A stretch of DNA of 64,000 bases from Oryzias latipes (lineage: Eukaryota; Chordata; Actinopteri; Beloniformes; Adrianichthyidae), in the NCBI RefSeq assembly GCF_002234675.1, contig NC_019864.2, positions 12,789,582 through 12,853,581 of the forward strand, in the 5' to 3' direction. The notes under the pieces were generated by a model, which worked only from the letters and a program-made list of their open reading frames with translations, had not been told where the DNA came from and searched no databases. Numbering within the stretch: the stretch's first letter is position 1; every line of letters starts with the position of its first letter. Both the position numbers and the translations under genes were made by a program. Positions 1 to 12,975 of this stretch are shown here, piece by piece.

Positions 1-3000
1 CTGCTTTATCCCTGACAACATTTTTAGCTGTCAGTGATAAAGTTGTCAAGTAGTTTTTGGCCTCATATTTCAACACATGCTTGCAGACAAGTCTTTGTTG
101 GGTTAGAAAGATATCTAAAAATGATCTAAAATATCATAATTGAACCAATTTAACTGGGATAAGATGGCTAAAGACTAATAACTGTCATCATTGCCTAATT
201 TTGCATAGAAAACATTGAATTTTTTTGCATTAAAAATTGTCCAATGTAATTTCATGCTGGACTGCATCAATGCTCTTTGGAACATGTTTTCCATGCCAGA
301 GGGCGCACATAAAAGCTTGCATTTTTTTCAAAAAACTATTTTTTTTTCTCTGGTACTCATGAAGATATAAAAGGTTCTAATACAGTTCTTATCTGCAACT
401 GGCTGAAAACTGGCTGTTAATAAACTAGACCAAGTCGTGGCTCCCACTACTTGTATCTGCGTTGCTTTTCGGCCCATTGGGCACTCACTGGATTTAAGCC
501 CGTTAATGGTCTCCACTGTAAATCAAATACAAACACGTTTTTTCCTGACACAGGTGTTTGATTGTGTTTCCAAACCTCAAAAGATCAAGTGAACGCTAAA
601 AGCTCATCTCATGGGAAAGCCCAGCTTTGACTAATTGAACAGATTTGCGTCTATTAGGCTGCAGGTGGGCTTGTTTCAGGCAAACAGAAGGGAATGCTCT
701 CAGGTGGCACCATTTAATGAAGCCGATTCATTTGGACACAGTTGAATTGGTAATGATTGGATGCGGGAGCAGTTTTATCTTGATCGTTAAGAAATGGTGA
801 AGATGCGGTGCATGTGGATTTCTGTCATTGCTCCTAGCTGGTGAAATGCGAGCTGAGGGATGCAGATCGTTTTAAAGAAACATGCAAATAAAACCAGATG
901 ACATTGGCACATATAGTGTGTCCAATTAGCAGTGTTAACAGACAAGCAGCCAGGAGACTTCCTGTGGAGTAATTGGTGCCAGCGCTGGATAAGTGTGAGT
1001 TCACCAATGTTAAACAGAACACAGCACAGACAGAAGCTTAAAATATATAAGACTACATCTTCTATGCCATCAGGAACTAAAACAACTTTAAAAAATTAAA
1101 GAAATGAAGAATTTGAGCATTTATTTGCTTTGTAAACTACAACTAGATGCATAAATTGACAAAAAAGGGTCACAAAATGTCTTTCTGTGTAGTATTGTCT
1201 AGCTTTTCCTATCAATTTTATATATTTCTATAAACTTACCTATGTGCTTCACACTTATATTCCATCAAAATCACTCACCATGTCTTTTACTCATACTTAA
1301 AAAAAATTTAGCCTGGCCCCATGGCCCATCAACCCGTACTATGCTTTTTGGGGCACTGTCCATTTCTTCTCCAAGTGGACCGTTTTTACAGTTGAATCTT
1401 CTCAAAACTAATGTTTTCAGAGGATTCCATGAAAATTCATGATGTGAATAAATGCAGGGAGGAGCAGTACTTAAGACTTTAATTCAATAAACTGCATAGT
1501 TCTTCTCTTTGTTTCCAATGTAAAAGTGATCCCAGCCGTGTAAGCAAGAGAATTGGTAAAGTTGTTCATTCTTAATATCAGAATTTACATGAACAAAATT
1601 AAGTGGAGTAAAAACAAACTTAACATTCTAAAGAATTGGTCTACCTTTTAACATGGTACACATTTTATTGTCCTCCTGTAAATGATGAGTGTTCAACAGA
1701 ATCCCGGAACATTTATCTAAGGTTTTACATATTCATGTGTGAGGAAACCACATCCCAAAATGTACGATTAGGTAGACAGAAGCTTCTAAAAATGTTCTGT
1801 CAAAGACCAGATTTTGAGCATAGTTTGATTTTAGGGCAGAACCTAAAAAAATGGTTGCATGGGAAAATCTTTCTCTAAGTTTGTGGATCTGAAGCATTGT
1901 TGTAAAAACATAATAATGTGAGACTGAATACACTGCATGATAAAAAAATACTTTTCAGATCAAATTCTCTCATGTGTGTTTGAAGGTGTTTAAAAACAAC
2001 TTTTATAGTTTGGAAATGTAAAGCATTTATCAAGGTAGATCACTTTATCTTGATGCACAAACAACATTGAGATTAAAAAGGTTTTAGGAATTAACATTCT
2101 GTGATTGCTATAATCCAGATATTTAGGTGTCTTTTTTGCTCAGGTAGAAATAATGGTATAATACATTGAATCTGTATAAAATGCAAAACAAAGCTGCATA
2201 AGCAAAAAAGAAATACCATGCAGATGGCTTACCATATCACGTAGCAGCTGCCAATAGGGAGAGCTGATACAAATTTGCACGTTTTTTTCTCACCAAGGCT
2301 GCCAACTTTCAGGAAGGCTGGGTGGCCCAGCTCTCTGGCTAATGTTAAGTCGTGTGATGAGGGCTGCACGGTCGGATGTTAGTCTTCTCTAGGTTCTCAT
2401 TGTCTCCAGCTCAGGGGCACGAAACATAATTCCTCCTGCCCACAGACTTGAGTATTATACCCTAATTAACATATTTTCCCCTCCTGATAACCACATGCAT
2501 AATCTGACCCGCAAGGGTATGGGGCAGTTATGCCTCCACTGCAGATATTATCAGATGAACTCTTCTCTGTAAAGCCTGTTTTGTTCATTGCCACATTTTC
2601 CAGCCATTTTTTTTTTTGTTTTCCTGGGGCCTCGTCTCTTCACTATTTCTGAGGGTTGTTTTGACATTCCCCATGTTTACATCATCCGCAGGCACAACAA
2701 TCTGTGGTCAGCCCGGACCACGCAACAGTGTATCCCAGGCACGGACTCTTGTTATTATCATCCGCGCCCCAGTTTATAGAGATGAAGAGGGCTGTCGCGA
2801 CCACAGTTTCACCAGTTTCCTAACAGAGCGGAAGAGTCCACAACCCTCACACAAGTCCCTTATCCTGGCCCTGCACTCGGTGGGTTAAATAAAACAAAGC
2901 GAGCCCGTACAGGGATGGGATCTGCTGATTAAGATCTGTTTAGCACATTTCCACGGGACAGAAAGCTGGAAGGAGGAGGGAAGAGAAATGTTTAAACGGT

Positions 3001-3057
3001 TTTGAAGAGGGACTAATGTGTGGGCTCCAAGGATCTTCCCATGAAACACATTTAACT
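1..3057. other. Non-coding upstream interval
   Basis: No reading frame here resembles a known protein, and no exon-like block with matching splice sites was found. The DNA is AT-rich with scattered homopolymers. The stretch 2230-2560 is less repetitive and contains homeodomain-like core sites (CTAATTA near 2462), so it could be a conserved regulatory element, but that cannot be judged from a single species. Confidence 0.4.
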
Positions 3058-3649
3058 AAAGACCCAGTCAGATCATCTTTTGATCTTTTTTTTTTAAACC
3101 TTTCCAGTGGTCTTTTAATTATGATGATGTAATTTTTAGCCAAAAAACCTGTGTTGTTTTCTAGGACATAGTTTCTGCAGAGTGGCAGTAGTGCCTCTGA
3201 GTTTTGGACTACTGGTGCAGGGAAAACCCACCCCCACATTCTGTCACCCATCTGTTTACACAGTCTCCCACAATTTACAGCATCTCACACTCCCAACCTA
3301 ACATTGTAACAAGAAGGGCAACAAAAATGACGAGCAGAAGCGGATCTATCCAGTCCAACAGTTTTGAGCCAGATTCACAACAACACAACAAACAAAGATG
3401 TCCAAGAATCCATTTTTCTACAAGTGGATGCATAACAATGGAACTTACCAGGGAGCTTGTAGCTTCTAAATCAAAATTACAAGCTTTTTTAAACAGCATT
3501 TGTTTTGACTGCTTCTGATTGACAGCAATTTGAATAAAGAAGTACTCAGAAATGCAGTTTTAGGCTTAATTTTCTTCATATATGTTCCCCATAAGAAAAA
3601 TGCCACAAGAACATGGTAAAAACCCCATTTTCATCTGGTTGGGTCTTTA
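3058..3649 (+). repeat. Dispersed repeat family A, copy 1 (inverted-repeat ends)
   Basis: About 590 bp. The left end reads AAAGACCCAGTC and the right end GGTTGGGTCTTT, an imperfect terminal inverted repeat. Internal landmarks shared with five other copies in this window are a GGTCTTTTAATTATGAT block, TTTCTGCAGAGTGGCAGTAG, a GGAGCTTGTAGC block and a TTCTGATTGACAGCAATTTGAAT block. The ends suggest a non-autonomous DNA transposon. No conserved reading frame is present. I do not recognise a published name. Confidence 0.7.
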
Positions 3650-5383
3650 AGCACCGTGAACTTCAAGTATTCAGAGATTTGGGCAGATCTTTTCAAGGCT
3701 CCACTGCCCCCACAGAGGGGGTCCTGTTGTGCAGAGGTGTAGACAGAATCGCACTGGCAGAGTCCCAGGTGGATGATGGTCAGGTCAGATCTGTAAAGGC
3801 TCAAAAAGACTTTAAACGAGAAGAGCTTTTTTCTCTGGAAAATCTGCACAACTGAAGTGCTGCAAGCTGGAGCAAAAATACTTAGGCATATGCCTGCAAG
3901 TGTTAAAATAACAAATAAAACCATAAATCTAGATATCTGAGATTGTCCAGCTTTTAGCAAGCCTTTAAAAATAATATTTGATGAATGGAGTGCTGCTCAG
4001 ACGTGAAGCTGACCTCATTTTGCTAACGTTTTGTTGCGGAACAAAACTGTTGATGGTATTTTAGTGAAGCAATATGACCTTCCACTGAATTCCACAAGCA
4101 CACATAAAATTACAGCCTGGTGCTGCTGAAAGCTGCACAGAAATGCAGTGAGGAAGTATTTGGAAGGAAACAGGCTTTATTCACATGCCATGTACCAAAG
4201 AAAGAAATTTTGATGGTGGGGAGGATTATTTAAAGCACCATTAAAGTTTATAACCAGATACTTCAGTCACAAAGGAAACTTTGTCATGTCAGTCCTCCCA
4301 AGATTTATTTATTTTTTGGTGGTTCTTAGTTTGACCTGGAAAAACTGAAACGTCAGAATAACCAATAAAAACACAAACAGGACAGAGCCACTCTGCTATA
4401 TCAAATTAGACACAGTCTGAAAAGACAGTCGGGAGACAAATCCAGGCAGTTGGGAATTCTAACAAAGCAAGAAATGCCTTGGAGTGTGGAGATTAAAGCT
4501 GTGGGAAGGAAAAATATAAAGAATCTTAATAACATAGGTTGTGTCCTCTGTATCTGACAGGCAAAACAGGACGTGCCCAGAGAATGCAGCATGCCTAAAG
4601 GAGTTAGACCACTGGAGAATTAACAGCAGAGAAACAGCCATATCTAGATGAAGGATGACAGTTGATCGAGAAATGAGAAAAAGACAAAGAACTTGGAAAA
4701 AAAATCTGGGTTTGGCATCGTGACAGTTTTATTTCTTCCTCTTATGAATTACATTTAGATAGTATTAAAAAAATCAGCAGATTTTATCCCTTTATCAATC
4801 TTTATTGAAAAGGCTGTGAAAAAAAGAGGGATTATTAATATAAAAAAAGGTTTCATTCACCTTTATCTTGTCTTTTCTTGTTAGGCATTCCACAACCAGC
4901 ATGACAGTTTTGTTTATTGCAAGATTAGAACAATGTTCATGACCCTGTCCCTCAAAGTGCTTCATAACAGTGAACACACCTTTAACGTTTTCTTCTGAGA
5001 CTGCTTTAAATGGAGCATTATAAAGAACATGTGACTGGCTTACCTGAGGTGTAGAAACCAGCTTAAAGAATGCAGAAATTCAGATAAGGGAGAAAAAGAG
5101 AAGAGATTTTGGTTTTACTATTTAAAAACCTGAACTTAATGAGAGGCTAAAGAATCTGTTAAAATTTGACCTTTATTATGTTCAGCTGCTGCTCTTTCAG
5201 AAGAGAGTTACTTTCAGTTTTCTTAATGCACATAATAGTGAGTCACCTCTTGTGTTTGTCTGCCATGGCTTGCAGTACCTATCTAAAACAAGTAAACAAA
5301 AAGGAGTGATAAGAAAATAAAAGTGTTTTATTGCACCGTATGACAGAATCTTTGCCCAGCAATGGACTAATGTCCCATCCAGG
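3650..5383. other. Non-coding interval, nothing recognised
   Basis: AT-rich DNA without a supported gene, RNA gene or mobile element. The open frames are short and unlike known proteins. Confidence 0.4.
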
Positions 5384-5670
5384 TTGTACTTCGCCTCCTC
5401 CAACAATGGCTGGGATAGGTTCCACAGCAACCCCATGACCCCAAGAGAAGGGTGCAAGGTGGTGCCACTTTTCACTTCACAGCAAGAAGGCCCTGGTTCA
5501 AATCCTGAGGGATTCCATACCTTTCTGTGTGCAGCTTGCATATTATTAATGTGCATGCATGGGGTTTCTCCAAGGCACTGTGGCTTCTTCCTACAGTCCA
5601 AAAACATGCTTCATAGGTCAAACTGTGTTGGTGTAAATATGAGTGTCAGTGGTAGTGTTTCTGTGTGGTC
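5384..5670 (+). repeat. Two partial tRNA-derived SINE copies in tandem
   Basis: Positions 5384-5450 match the 3' body of the SINE seen complete at 20100-20488 (GGCTGGGATAGG, CCCCATGACCCC). Positions 5451-5670 then match its tRNA-like head (GGTGGTGCC, CACAGCAAGAAGG, GGTTCAAATCC B box, TTTCTGTGTG, CAGTCCAAAAACATGC). The order tail-then-head means two adjacent partial copies, not one element. Both are diverged. Confidence 0.6.
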
Positions 5671-5679
5671 CTATGATCA

Positions 5680-6287
5680 GATCATCCATCCATCTTCTCC
5701 ATCCGTCTTCTTCTGCTCATTTGGGACCGGGTCGTGGGGGCAGCAGTCTAAGCAAAGATGCCCAGACTTCCCTCGCCCCAGTCACTTCCTCCAGCTCCTC
5801 TGGGGGGACCTCAAGACGTTCCCAGGTCAGCCGAGAGACGTAGTCTCTCAAGCGTGTCCTGGGTCTTCCCTGGGGACTCCATCCAGTGGGATATGCCTAA
5901 AACACCTCCCCGGGGAGGTGTCCAGAGAGCTTCTAATCCCTAATTTTAAGGGAGCGTCCAGCCACTCTACAAAGAAAGCTCATTTCAGCCGCTTGTATTA
6001 AGGACCTCGTTCTTTTGGTCATGACCCAGAGCTCATGAGGTGAGTAATGGAACGAAGATTGACTGGCAAATTGAGAGCTTTGCTTTCTGGCTCTGCTCTC
6101 TCTTCACCACAACAGACTGGTACAGTGACCGAATAACAGTGGACGCTGCTCCAATCCGCCTGTCAATCTCATGCTCCAATCTTCCCTCACTCGTGAACAA
6201 GACCCCAAGATATTTAAACTTCTCCACCTGGGGCAGGAGTACTCCACCCTCCCAGAGAGAGCAAACTACCTTTCTCCGGTTGAAATC
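5680..6287 (-). mobile_element. Rex3-like (RTE-clade) LINE, 3' fragment
   Basis: On the minus strand, 6227-6033 encodes a C-terminal reverse-transcriptase segment with the landmarks KFKYLGVLFTSEGR, IDRRIGAAS and VVVKREQSQKAKLS, typical of abundant fish LINEs. The continuation to 5680 is the remaining 3' region and ends in a GATG-rich tail. The copy is 5'-truncated at about 6287 and appears to lack an internal segment around 5940, where well-conserved blocks are abruptly joined. The name Rex3 is from memory of the family's 3' region; assignment to an RTE-type fish LINE is safer. Confidence 0.6.
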
Positions 6288-6365
6288 AAATCAAATCAAA
6301 TCCAGCTTTACATATTAGAAAGTGCATTTCTGCCACACAGCTCAAAGTGCTGTGCAGTTAAAAAT
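6288..6365. repeat. Short dispersed teleost repeat fragment
   Basis: A TCAAA repeat followed by a sequence ending CTCAAAGTGCTGTGCAG resembles a common fish interspersed repeat. A related piece occurs in the opposite sense at 30258-30335. The fragment is too short to classify. Confidence 0.35.
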
Positions 6366-6489
6366 AAGTAGACAAACAAAATAAAAAATGAAATGTCAAA
6401 CCAACCCACCCCTTTGGCCTCCTCCTCCCCTCAACTGACACATCCACTCCCATACACAATGAATACAGGCATGAAAACACGACTGTAAT

Positions 6490-6615
6490 TATAAAAGAAA
6501 CTGATGGACGGGTGAGCCATCCAGGGTGTACCCCTCCTTTGCCTGAAAGTAACTGGGATATGCTCCAGCATCATCGAGACCCCAGAAAAGATCAAGCGGG
6601 TTTGGAAAATGGAAT
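6490..6615 (+). repeat. SINE/L2-like 3' tail fragment
   Basis: The motifs CCAGGGTGTACCCCTCCTTTG, CTGGGATATGCTCCAGCA and AAGCGGGTTTGGAAAATGGA match the 3' portion shared by many fish tRNA-SINEs and L2-type LINEs. No tRNA head is present. Confidence 0.5.
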
Positions 6616-8473
6616 GCAATGACAGGATCTGTACGAAGTGATGCTTTCAGAGGCTCAACTGTCATTCACAAGGGGATGTTCTGTGTTTATTCTGTAAAGG
6701 AGTGCAATGTTAAAGACAGTGGCAATTATCTTAATTCATAAAACAAGATTACACTTTCCCCAGTGGTGTCCTCGTGTTGACCTAGGACACCACATCATAT
6801 GTCTCATAATAAAAGTGCAATTCTGTTTTTTTCATTGATTTTTTTTTTTTACAATAGCAGTGGTTGAAAATAAGCATTGCATATCCTTACCCATGCAATA
6901 AAGCCAACAGATGTTCTGAAAAAATAAGTCTACATGATCATTTGCAGTATTTTAGCCCTATAGCATTAATTGAAATGTCATGTGTGGCACTTTGTCAGTT
7001 TCCCTAATCTTGTCAGGATTTTATGAGCCCAAAAAAAAAACTCAGTTATGTTTTTTGATGAGTCGTTCAGTTCGCTGTCAGCATTTTCTCAGTGATACAC
7101 AGATGAAAAAGTAAAGGCACAGTTTGCTGGAATAAACTACGACGTTTTTCAGTGATTTAGTATGCACAGAGCTGTGAGAGGATGATTCATGATGGGGAGC
7201 AGAAGGTTAGTACATGCTGGACTGAATCAGAGCAGTTTTGTGGTGCAGCAGAGCACATTTTGATTCAAGTACAGACTTTTTTGTATTTAATGTAGAGAAA
7301 AACTTTTCAGAATGAGCTTTAAAGCTTTATCTACAGTTCTGAAAAATTAAGACAAGTACTGTCAAACAAAAAAAATGTTTTTATAGGATTTGACACAAAT
7401 TAGAAGGATAAAATAAAAGAGACATGAAATAAAGCTTTTCCTCCAAGTCAACTTTTTTCCCAGATTTTTTTAAAGACTTTTCCTGCCAAGAAAAAAAACA
7501 CGTCAGGAAGTTTGTTTTTAAAAGCAGGAGTTGAGTTTAGAGGAAGTGTTCTAAATAAATAATTGTAGATATGAGCACAGCTTCCTCTCCTGTAACTCCA
7601 CAGGAGGATTACCAGAGACCACAGCCACCATAACAGAAAGCTGTTTTGCCTGCTGCCATCAGGGAGTCTATGTCATCTGGTAAATATCATCACAAAAGGA
7701 GGAGGAGAAGGGAGAGGACTGCATTCTATGGAAGAATCAAACTCTTCAGTGAGGCAGATTCACACTTTCTATAACCGCTTTGCTGTTTATTAGCCATTTT
7801 GCAGTTGCTCTGCTGTTTGATTTGAGATGTCTTTTGTTACTGTGGTGATTTATTTTTCTTTTATTGTGCAAAGAAAGAAAAATAATGCTCATTTTACTTC
7901 TGCCATGAAAGAAAATGGAAATAAAAAATGCATTATTTATTTTTATTTCTAAGGCAGCCAAGTGGTTTTTCTCAACAAATAAAAAAAAATCAACAGTAGA
8001 GAAAAATACATTTGGGCCAACTGTCCTAACAGTTTGCCAAGGCAGAGCAGAGTAAAGAAACCTGTGTGAGTCAACTTATTCTTTAGCAACAGAGCAACTT
8101 TAGCATTATCTTTATGCCTTTAGGCTTAGTTTTCAACTATGTTTTGATAAACTACTTGAAAAACAATATATTCACCGTGTACTACCATACACTAAACAAA
8201 AGTCGAAAATTCTGAAGTTATCAACCAGCTGATTGGTGGATGACAGCAATTTATTTTGGAACTTCTTTCAAATGTTGGATCAATAATCCTTCATGATGGA
8301 TCAGTGTCACTGCATCTCACATATTTGAGAAATTTTCTTATTTTGTCTTCCATGTGCATCCCTATATTCCTTTTTTTGACTACTGACCCTCATTCTTCCT
8401 CAGATGGCTCCATGTCTTTCTGAGGATGACTGCAGACCAGAGATGGAAACACATGAAGGTAAACTGCCTCTTT
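6616..8473. other. Non-coding interval, nothing recognised
   Basis: AT-rich sequence without a supported gene or repeat family. Confidence 0.4.
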
Positions 8474-9134
8474 TTCTTCTGCTTTTCCTTTTGGCTTTTC
8501 CCTTCAGAGGTCGCCACAGCGAATTAGCTACTTCCATCTAACCCTTCCATCTTCTACTCTAACACAGATATCTTCATGTCTACTTTCCCTGCATCCATAA
8601 ACCTCCTCTTTGGTCTTCCTCCAAACCTCTTGCCTGGAAGCTCTAGACTCAGCATCCTTCTACCATTATATTCACTGTCTCTCCTTTGGACATGTCCAAA
8701 CCATCTCAGTCTGGCCTCTCTAACAACATACTGGTCACTCCCAAAGAGAAGCTCAGCATCTTTATCTCCACTACCTCCAGCACTGCTTCCTGACTATTAC
8801 TCAGTGCTACTGTCTCTAGGCTGAACAACATGGCTGGTCTCACCACAGTTTTGTACACCTTTCCTTTCGTTTGTGCTGAAACTCTTCTATCAAACATCAC
8901 TTCTTCCTGCAACCTCACTCTTCCACGTGGGTCCCTCTCATTCGCACACATGTACTCCGTCTTACTGCGGCTAACCTTCATTCCTCTCCTTTCCAAGGCA
9001 AACCTCCACCTCTCTAGCTTCTCCTCCACCTGTTCCCTGATATCGCTACAAATCGCAATATCTGCAAATATCGTGATCCTCCTTTTTCTCTGACAAATGA
9101 CAACTAAACACATATTCTCTACATTTTGTTTCAA
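8474..9134 (-). mobile_element. RTE-clade LINE, 5'-truncated 3' fragment
   Basis: The minus strand encodes the end of a LINE reverse transcriptase: a DDI-like position now reading FADIAIC, then EKLERWRFALERRGMKVSRS, KTEYMC, a KGKVYKTVVRPAMLFSLET block and KMLSFSLG. This is the thumb and C-terminal region of an RTE-type fish LINE. The frame breaks before the 3' end. The last 60 bp (8474-8540), with CCTTCAGAGGTCGCCACAGC, is the 3' tail and is shared with the SINE at 20690-21005. The catalytic YADD-type residues are degraded, so this is a dead copy. Confidence 0.7.
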
Positions 9135-9777
9135 TTCTTTATTGACTTATGTTTGTCTATTTTTTCAAGGAAACAATACGATTTGAATACCAGAGTTGTT
9201 TGAACATTTCCTGAGTGGTGGATAAACTTTATTTCTTAGAAAATTGTGACCTGTGACAAACAATGGTAACAAGTCTCTAAAAAGAAAGAGGACCACAGAA
9301 ACTGAGCCCTGCAGAGATCAAAGCACCCCTATTTTTCCGTTTTTTATTTGTATCAAACAAGCCTTATCCTATTATATAAGCTCTTTGTAGTTATTTTAGG
9401 AGAGCTAAAACAACATTTACAGTCAAGTATCTATCCGTCAATGATTATGGACGTTGTCCCACTTAAACGATAAGAGAAGTCTGTAATGTTCATCATAAAT
9501 ACACTTTAACTGTAAGTTTTTGGTCAATAACAAAAGTTCACCTCAACACTTTGCAATGCAATGCAATGAAACAAGTCAAACATTTCCTGTAGGTCTTGAC
9601 CAGATTTGCAAAACTCTGCAGTTGCTTTTTTAATCCATTCTTCCAAGAAGATCTTCTCAAGAGCTGTAATGTTTTGGGACTGTTGCTAGGCAATACGGTC
9701 TTATACCTGCCTTAACAGATTCTCTAATTGACTGAAGTTTGGACACTGACTAGGCATTCCAGAACCATGAAATGCTT
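9101..9777. other. Non-coding interval, nothing recognised
   Basis: No gene, RNA or repeat family supported. Confidence 0.35.
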
Positions 9778-9990
9778 TTAACCCTTGTGCTATCCTAGGC
9801 ACTTTAACGTTGGGAGTCGGGTCATCTAGACCCACTAGACAATGCTCTGAAGCTTTTTTCTTCAAAGATTTGTGATCTTCACTGGTGTCCAAAGATTATA
9901 TGAAATCTTTCCACCTTTATCCACCTTTGTCATGGTAGGAATAACACGTTAATGTAAAGGTGGGGTCATCTAAGATAGCACAGGGGTTAA
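9778..9990. mobile_element. TTAA-flanked MITE (piggyBac type), copy 1
   Basis: A 205-bp element begins CCCTTGTGCTATCCTAGG and ends with the near-inverse (GATAGCACAGGGG). It is flanked on both sides by TTAA, the target-site duplication made by piggyBac transposases. A second copy lies at 19328-19539 with about 90% visible identity. No coding capacity. Both ends carry a nearby CTAGACCCACTAGA-like subterminal motif. Confidence 0.75.
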
Positions 9991-10786
9991 TGTAGTCACT
10001 CTTTCAGGCCAATTTGTTTGGGATCATTGTTCAGCAATAATATCTGACGTATTTCATTTAAATAAGGAGAGATTCTAGGAATGGGAATAAATAAAGAATT
10101 ATTTGCGATACAAAAACATGCATGAAATAGTTCATAGTCTCTTGGTGGTTAGGCTCTGGCCAGATGACGTCTTTATTCTGGTGGGATAAGCTCGGACCAT
10201 AGACGGATAAACCCCCAGAACCTATACTGATATTGGTTGAGGCCAGTCAATGAGTAGTATTGGTGGAGAATGGGACAGAGGAGGGCCACCAAAACTGTCT
10301 AGAACATAGAGATAAACGTCCATGAATTTAAAAACAGAAATATGATTATGATTGGCTGAGAATAATTTATCTATAATGCTAAATTGATGAGTGGCTTGTA
10401 AAGTGAGTGCGACCCGGAAGTGAAGTAGATCTTCCTTATTGTAAAGTTTCACTATCAATTGCCAAAAATCCCACCATTCATGAAACTATTCAACCTTTCC
10501 TTAATACAGATCAGTTGTGCTGACACCTTGACAGAAACGCAGCCCCACAGCAGCCTCACATGTTTTTACATAATTATTTGTTGATTTGTGTTTAACTTTA
10601 TTTTAATATTATTCAACATCAAATATAACCTTTATATCTTGCCAGATTCTTATGATTCTGACACTTTCTAAACACGTGCACAAAACATATTACAGTACAT
10701 GTACATCAATAAACTACATCATTGTCAAAACTAAATTTTGTTGTAGAGGATCATCTTCTCTTAAATCATCTATAAACTAAATATAC
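9991..10786. other. Non-coding interval, nothing recognised
   Basis: No supported gene or repeat. Confidence 0.35.
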
Positions 10787-10891
10787 AAACATACATACAT
10801 ACATACATACATACATACATACATACATACATACATACATACATACATACATACATACATACATACATACATACATACATACATACATACA

Positions 10892-10921
<30 letters not shown>
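10787..10921. repeat. (CATA)n microsatellite
   Basis: About 33 nearly perfect tandem ACAT/CATA units. The long open frame across it on the minus strand (repeated VCMY) is an artefact of the repeat. Confidence 0.95.
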
Positions 10922-10924
<3 letters not shown>

Positions 10925-12220
10925 GTGTGTGATGCTACTTTTACACTTTAAATGGTGACAACATGTCTCAATCAGACAAACAAGAAAAAGACAATGAAGT
11001 TTCAACGTCAAATGCCAAAAAGAGACTCAAACTACTCAGTAATTATATTTTTAAACATCTTGTTGTCTCTGTTCTATTTATAGTGTCCTGCAGCTTTTGA
11101 GGCACAAAAATCTAAAACAAAAATAGCTCAAATATCTCTAAATACATCTTAGACTGTTAAATTTAGTTGTGACGCTATAATGAGACACAGTCAAACAGGA
11201 AGAAATAAGTGAAGCTTTTTCCTGAAGCTGTGTAAAATAAAGAATAGGTAATTGTCATTTGCCTTAGTCATTATACCTGCAGACAATGATTAGTAGAAGC
11301 TGTATCGTCTCAGCCTGCAGGATCTGACAGAGCTGTGCATCACTGTTTATGATGTTGTTGGCAGAATGACTGACCCCTCTGAATTCAGTCAACCTGATCT
11401 CACTTAGCATGAGCTCACGCACTCTGATCCATGGGATGTTGACTGGGTCATGGGTTCAAGATGTGGGAGAGCCACAAAGGTCAAAAGAGTTTGTCAGGTT
11501 TATGTCTCATGTTTCCAAAAGTCTTAAGATCTCGATTTCAAATATGTCAGATGATAAGGATGATTTGTTTAAAATTAAGTGTCACTCATAGGCTCATTAT
11601 TAAAAGGTCAAGTTCATTTTTATTGAGTTCCCTCAGAGTTGGAGTATGCTTAATCAATTGCATGGTATTCCATGATTGTGCACTCATTGCATTCAGACAT
11701 TTAAATATCAGTTTTTAGCTGACAAATACTTAAAATCAATGTGGCCCACTGTGACCCATATGACTATGCAACAATAGGCACCTCAAAGTCGAGTATTTAA
11801 CAACTGTGGTCACACACTGATTTCTGGGTGGTGGCTGCTCTCAAATCTGTGATCATCTCCAACTATTTTGTCTGACACAATAGACAGCTTGCTCTTTTCA
11901 TATGTCCGCTTGTGCCTTTCATGTTCCCGGATGACTAGGAGTTGTGTTACACAGTCAATGTGAGGAAACATAAAGCACATTGTGCAGTTTGTAGTGCTGG
12001 GAAGAAGAACAAATAGGTTTTGTGACCAAGGATCAGATTTCTAAACTCGGTGAAAAGGTTTGATGTCAAGATCCATGATAGATGTAGAATAGGCAAAGCA
12101 CGCAATTTCCACCTCCTTAAATATTCTTTCATGTGTGTGCAAAATTGATATTATATTTTTTTTATTAAATCTGCACAAACTAAAAAGGTTGTGGTGGTTT
12201 TCAGCCACTCAGTCGTGCTG
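10922..12220. other. Non-coding interval, nothing recognised
   Basis: AT-rich sequence with no supported exon or repeat family. Confidence 0.35.
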
Positions 12221-12224
12221 CAGC

Positions 12225-12975
12225 ATTGAGTTAAACCCTGAGGAGCATTTGTCCACTATGCAGAGAGGACCACTCCGTCTGTTCCGGATTGGTGGGGGTT
12301 TCTGGTTTAAGCCAATAGGCAAGAAGCAACGCTAATGTCATCTCACTGTGACCGCCGAACAGCGCCACAGCGCACCGTGCCGGGGCTGAAATCACTGCGC
12401 TGTGGGGACTGCGTGCGTAAAGTTGCATTTACGCGCGCCCTGCGTCTCCCGTGCAGCCGGTTTCAGGGGTTTAAGCTTATCTCCTCGTGCTCGAGGAACA
12501 GGCACTGTCTCTGGCTCGGCTAGTGTGCTACAGCCTCTCTGGACTTTGGTGATGCAAATGAGACGCAATCGATTTCCTCACATCAGGAATATTGGTGCTG
12601 GATTCTGTTGCAGTGAGTGACCATTTTTGGAGGTTAGTGGAATAAGAATCGACTTTTTTGTGAGTTTTTTTAGATGTTGGTATTAGATGTATGCTGTCTT
12701 TTTGTGTGTGTTTGTATCACGTTCTCCTTAGGTTTATGCTTCAAACCATTTAAATGCGCAGATGAAAGAAGAATCCGATTTGACTCATGCAGAAGTGTGA
12801 AGATGTGTTGGAGCAGCAATCTCAGTGCATGCTTCTCACACTCAAACAGCAGCATAGAGTGCCATCTTAATCCCCCCGCTTTGCGCTTTTACGCAGCACT
12901 TCTCCAAAAAGACTCGTCTCGCGCTCCGTGCGCGTGTTGCCGGAGTAACTTCATACCTGTCACACTGTGAAGGCT
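12225..12975 (+). promoter_or_regulatory. CpG-rich patch, candidate 5' end / promoter of prickle1
   Basis: This is the most CpG-dense block upstream of prickle1, for example around 12345-12460 (ACCGCCGAACAGCG, TTTACGCGCGCCCTGCG) and 12900-12950. A CCAAT box occurs at about 12313 (AGCCAATAGGC). The surroundings are AT-rich and CpG-poor. Vertebrate PRICKLE1 has non-coding 5' exons far upstream of the first coding exon, and the first coding exon here begins after a clear splice acceptor, so an upstream promoter must exist. Location in this patch is inference; no TSS can be read from sequence. Confidence 0.4.

Noticed and set aside
5384..6001. 205-codon plus-strand frame
   Set aside because: It crosses SINE and antisense LINE fragments and has no protein homology.
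10766..11011. Repeated VCMY protein
   Set aside because: Pure translation of the (CATA)n microsatellite.
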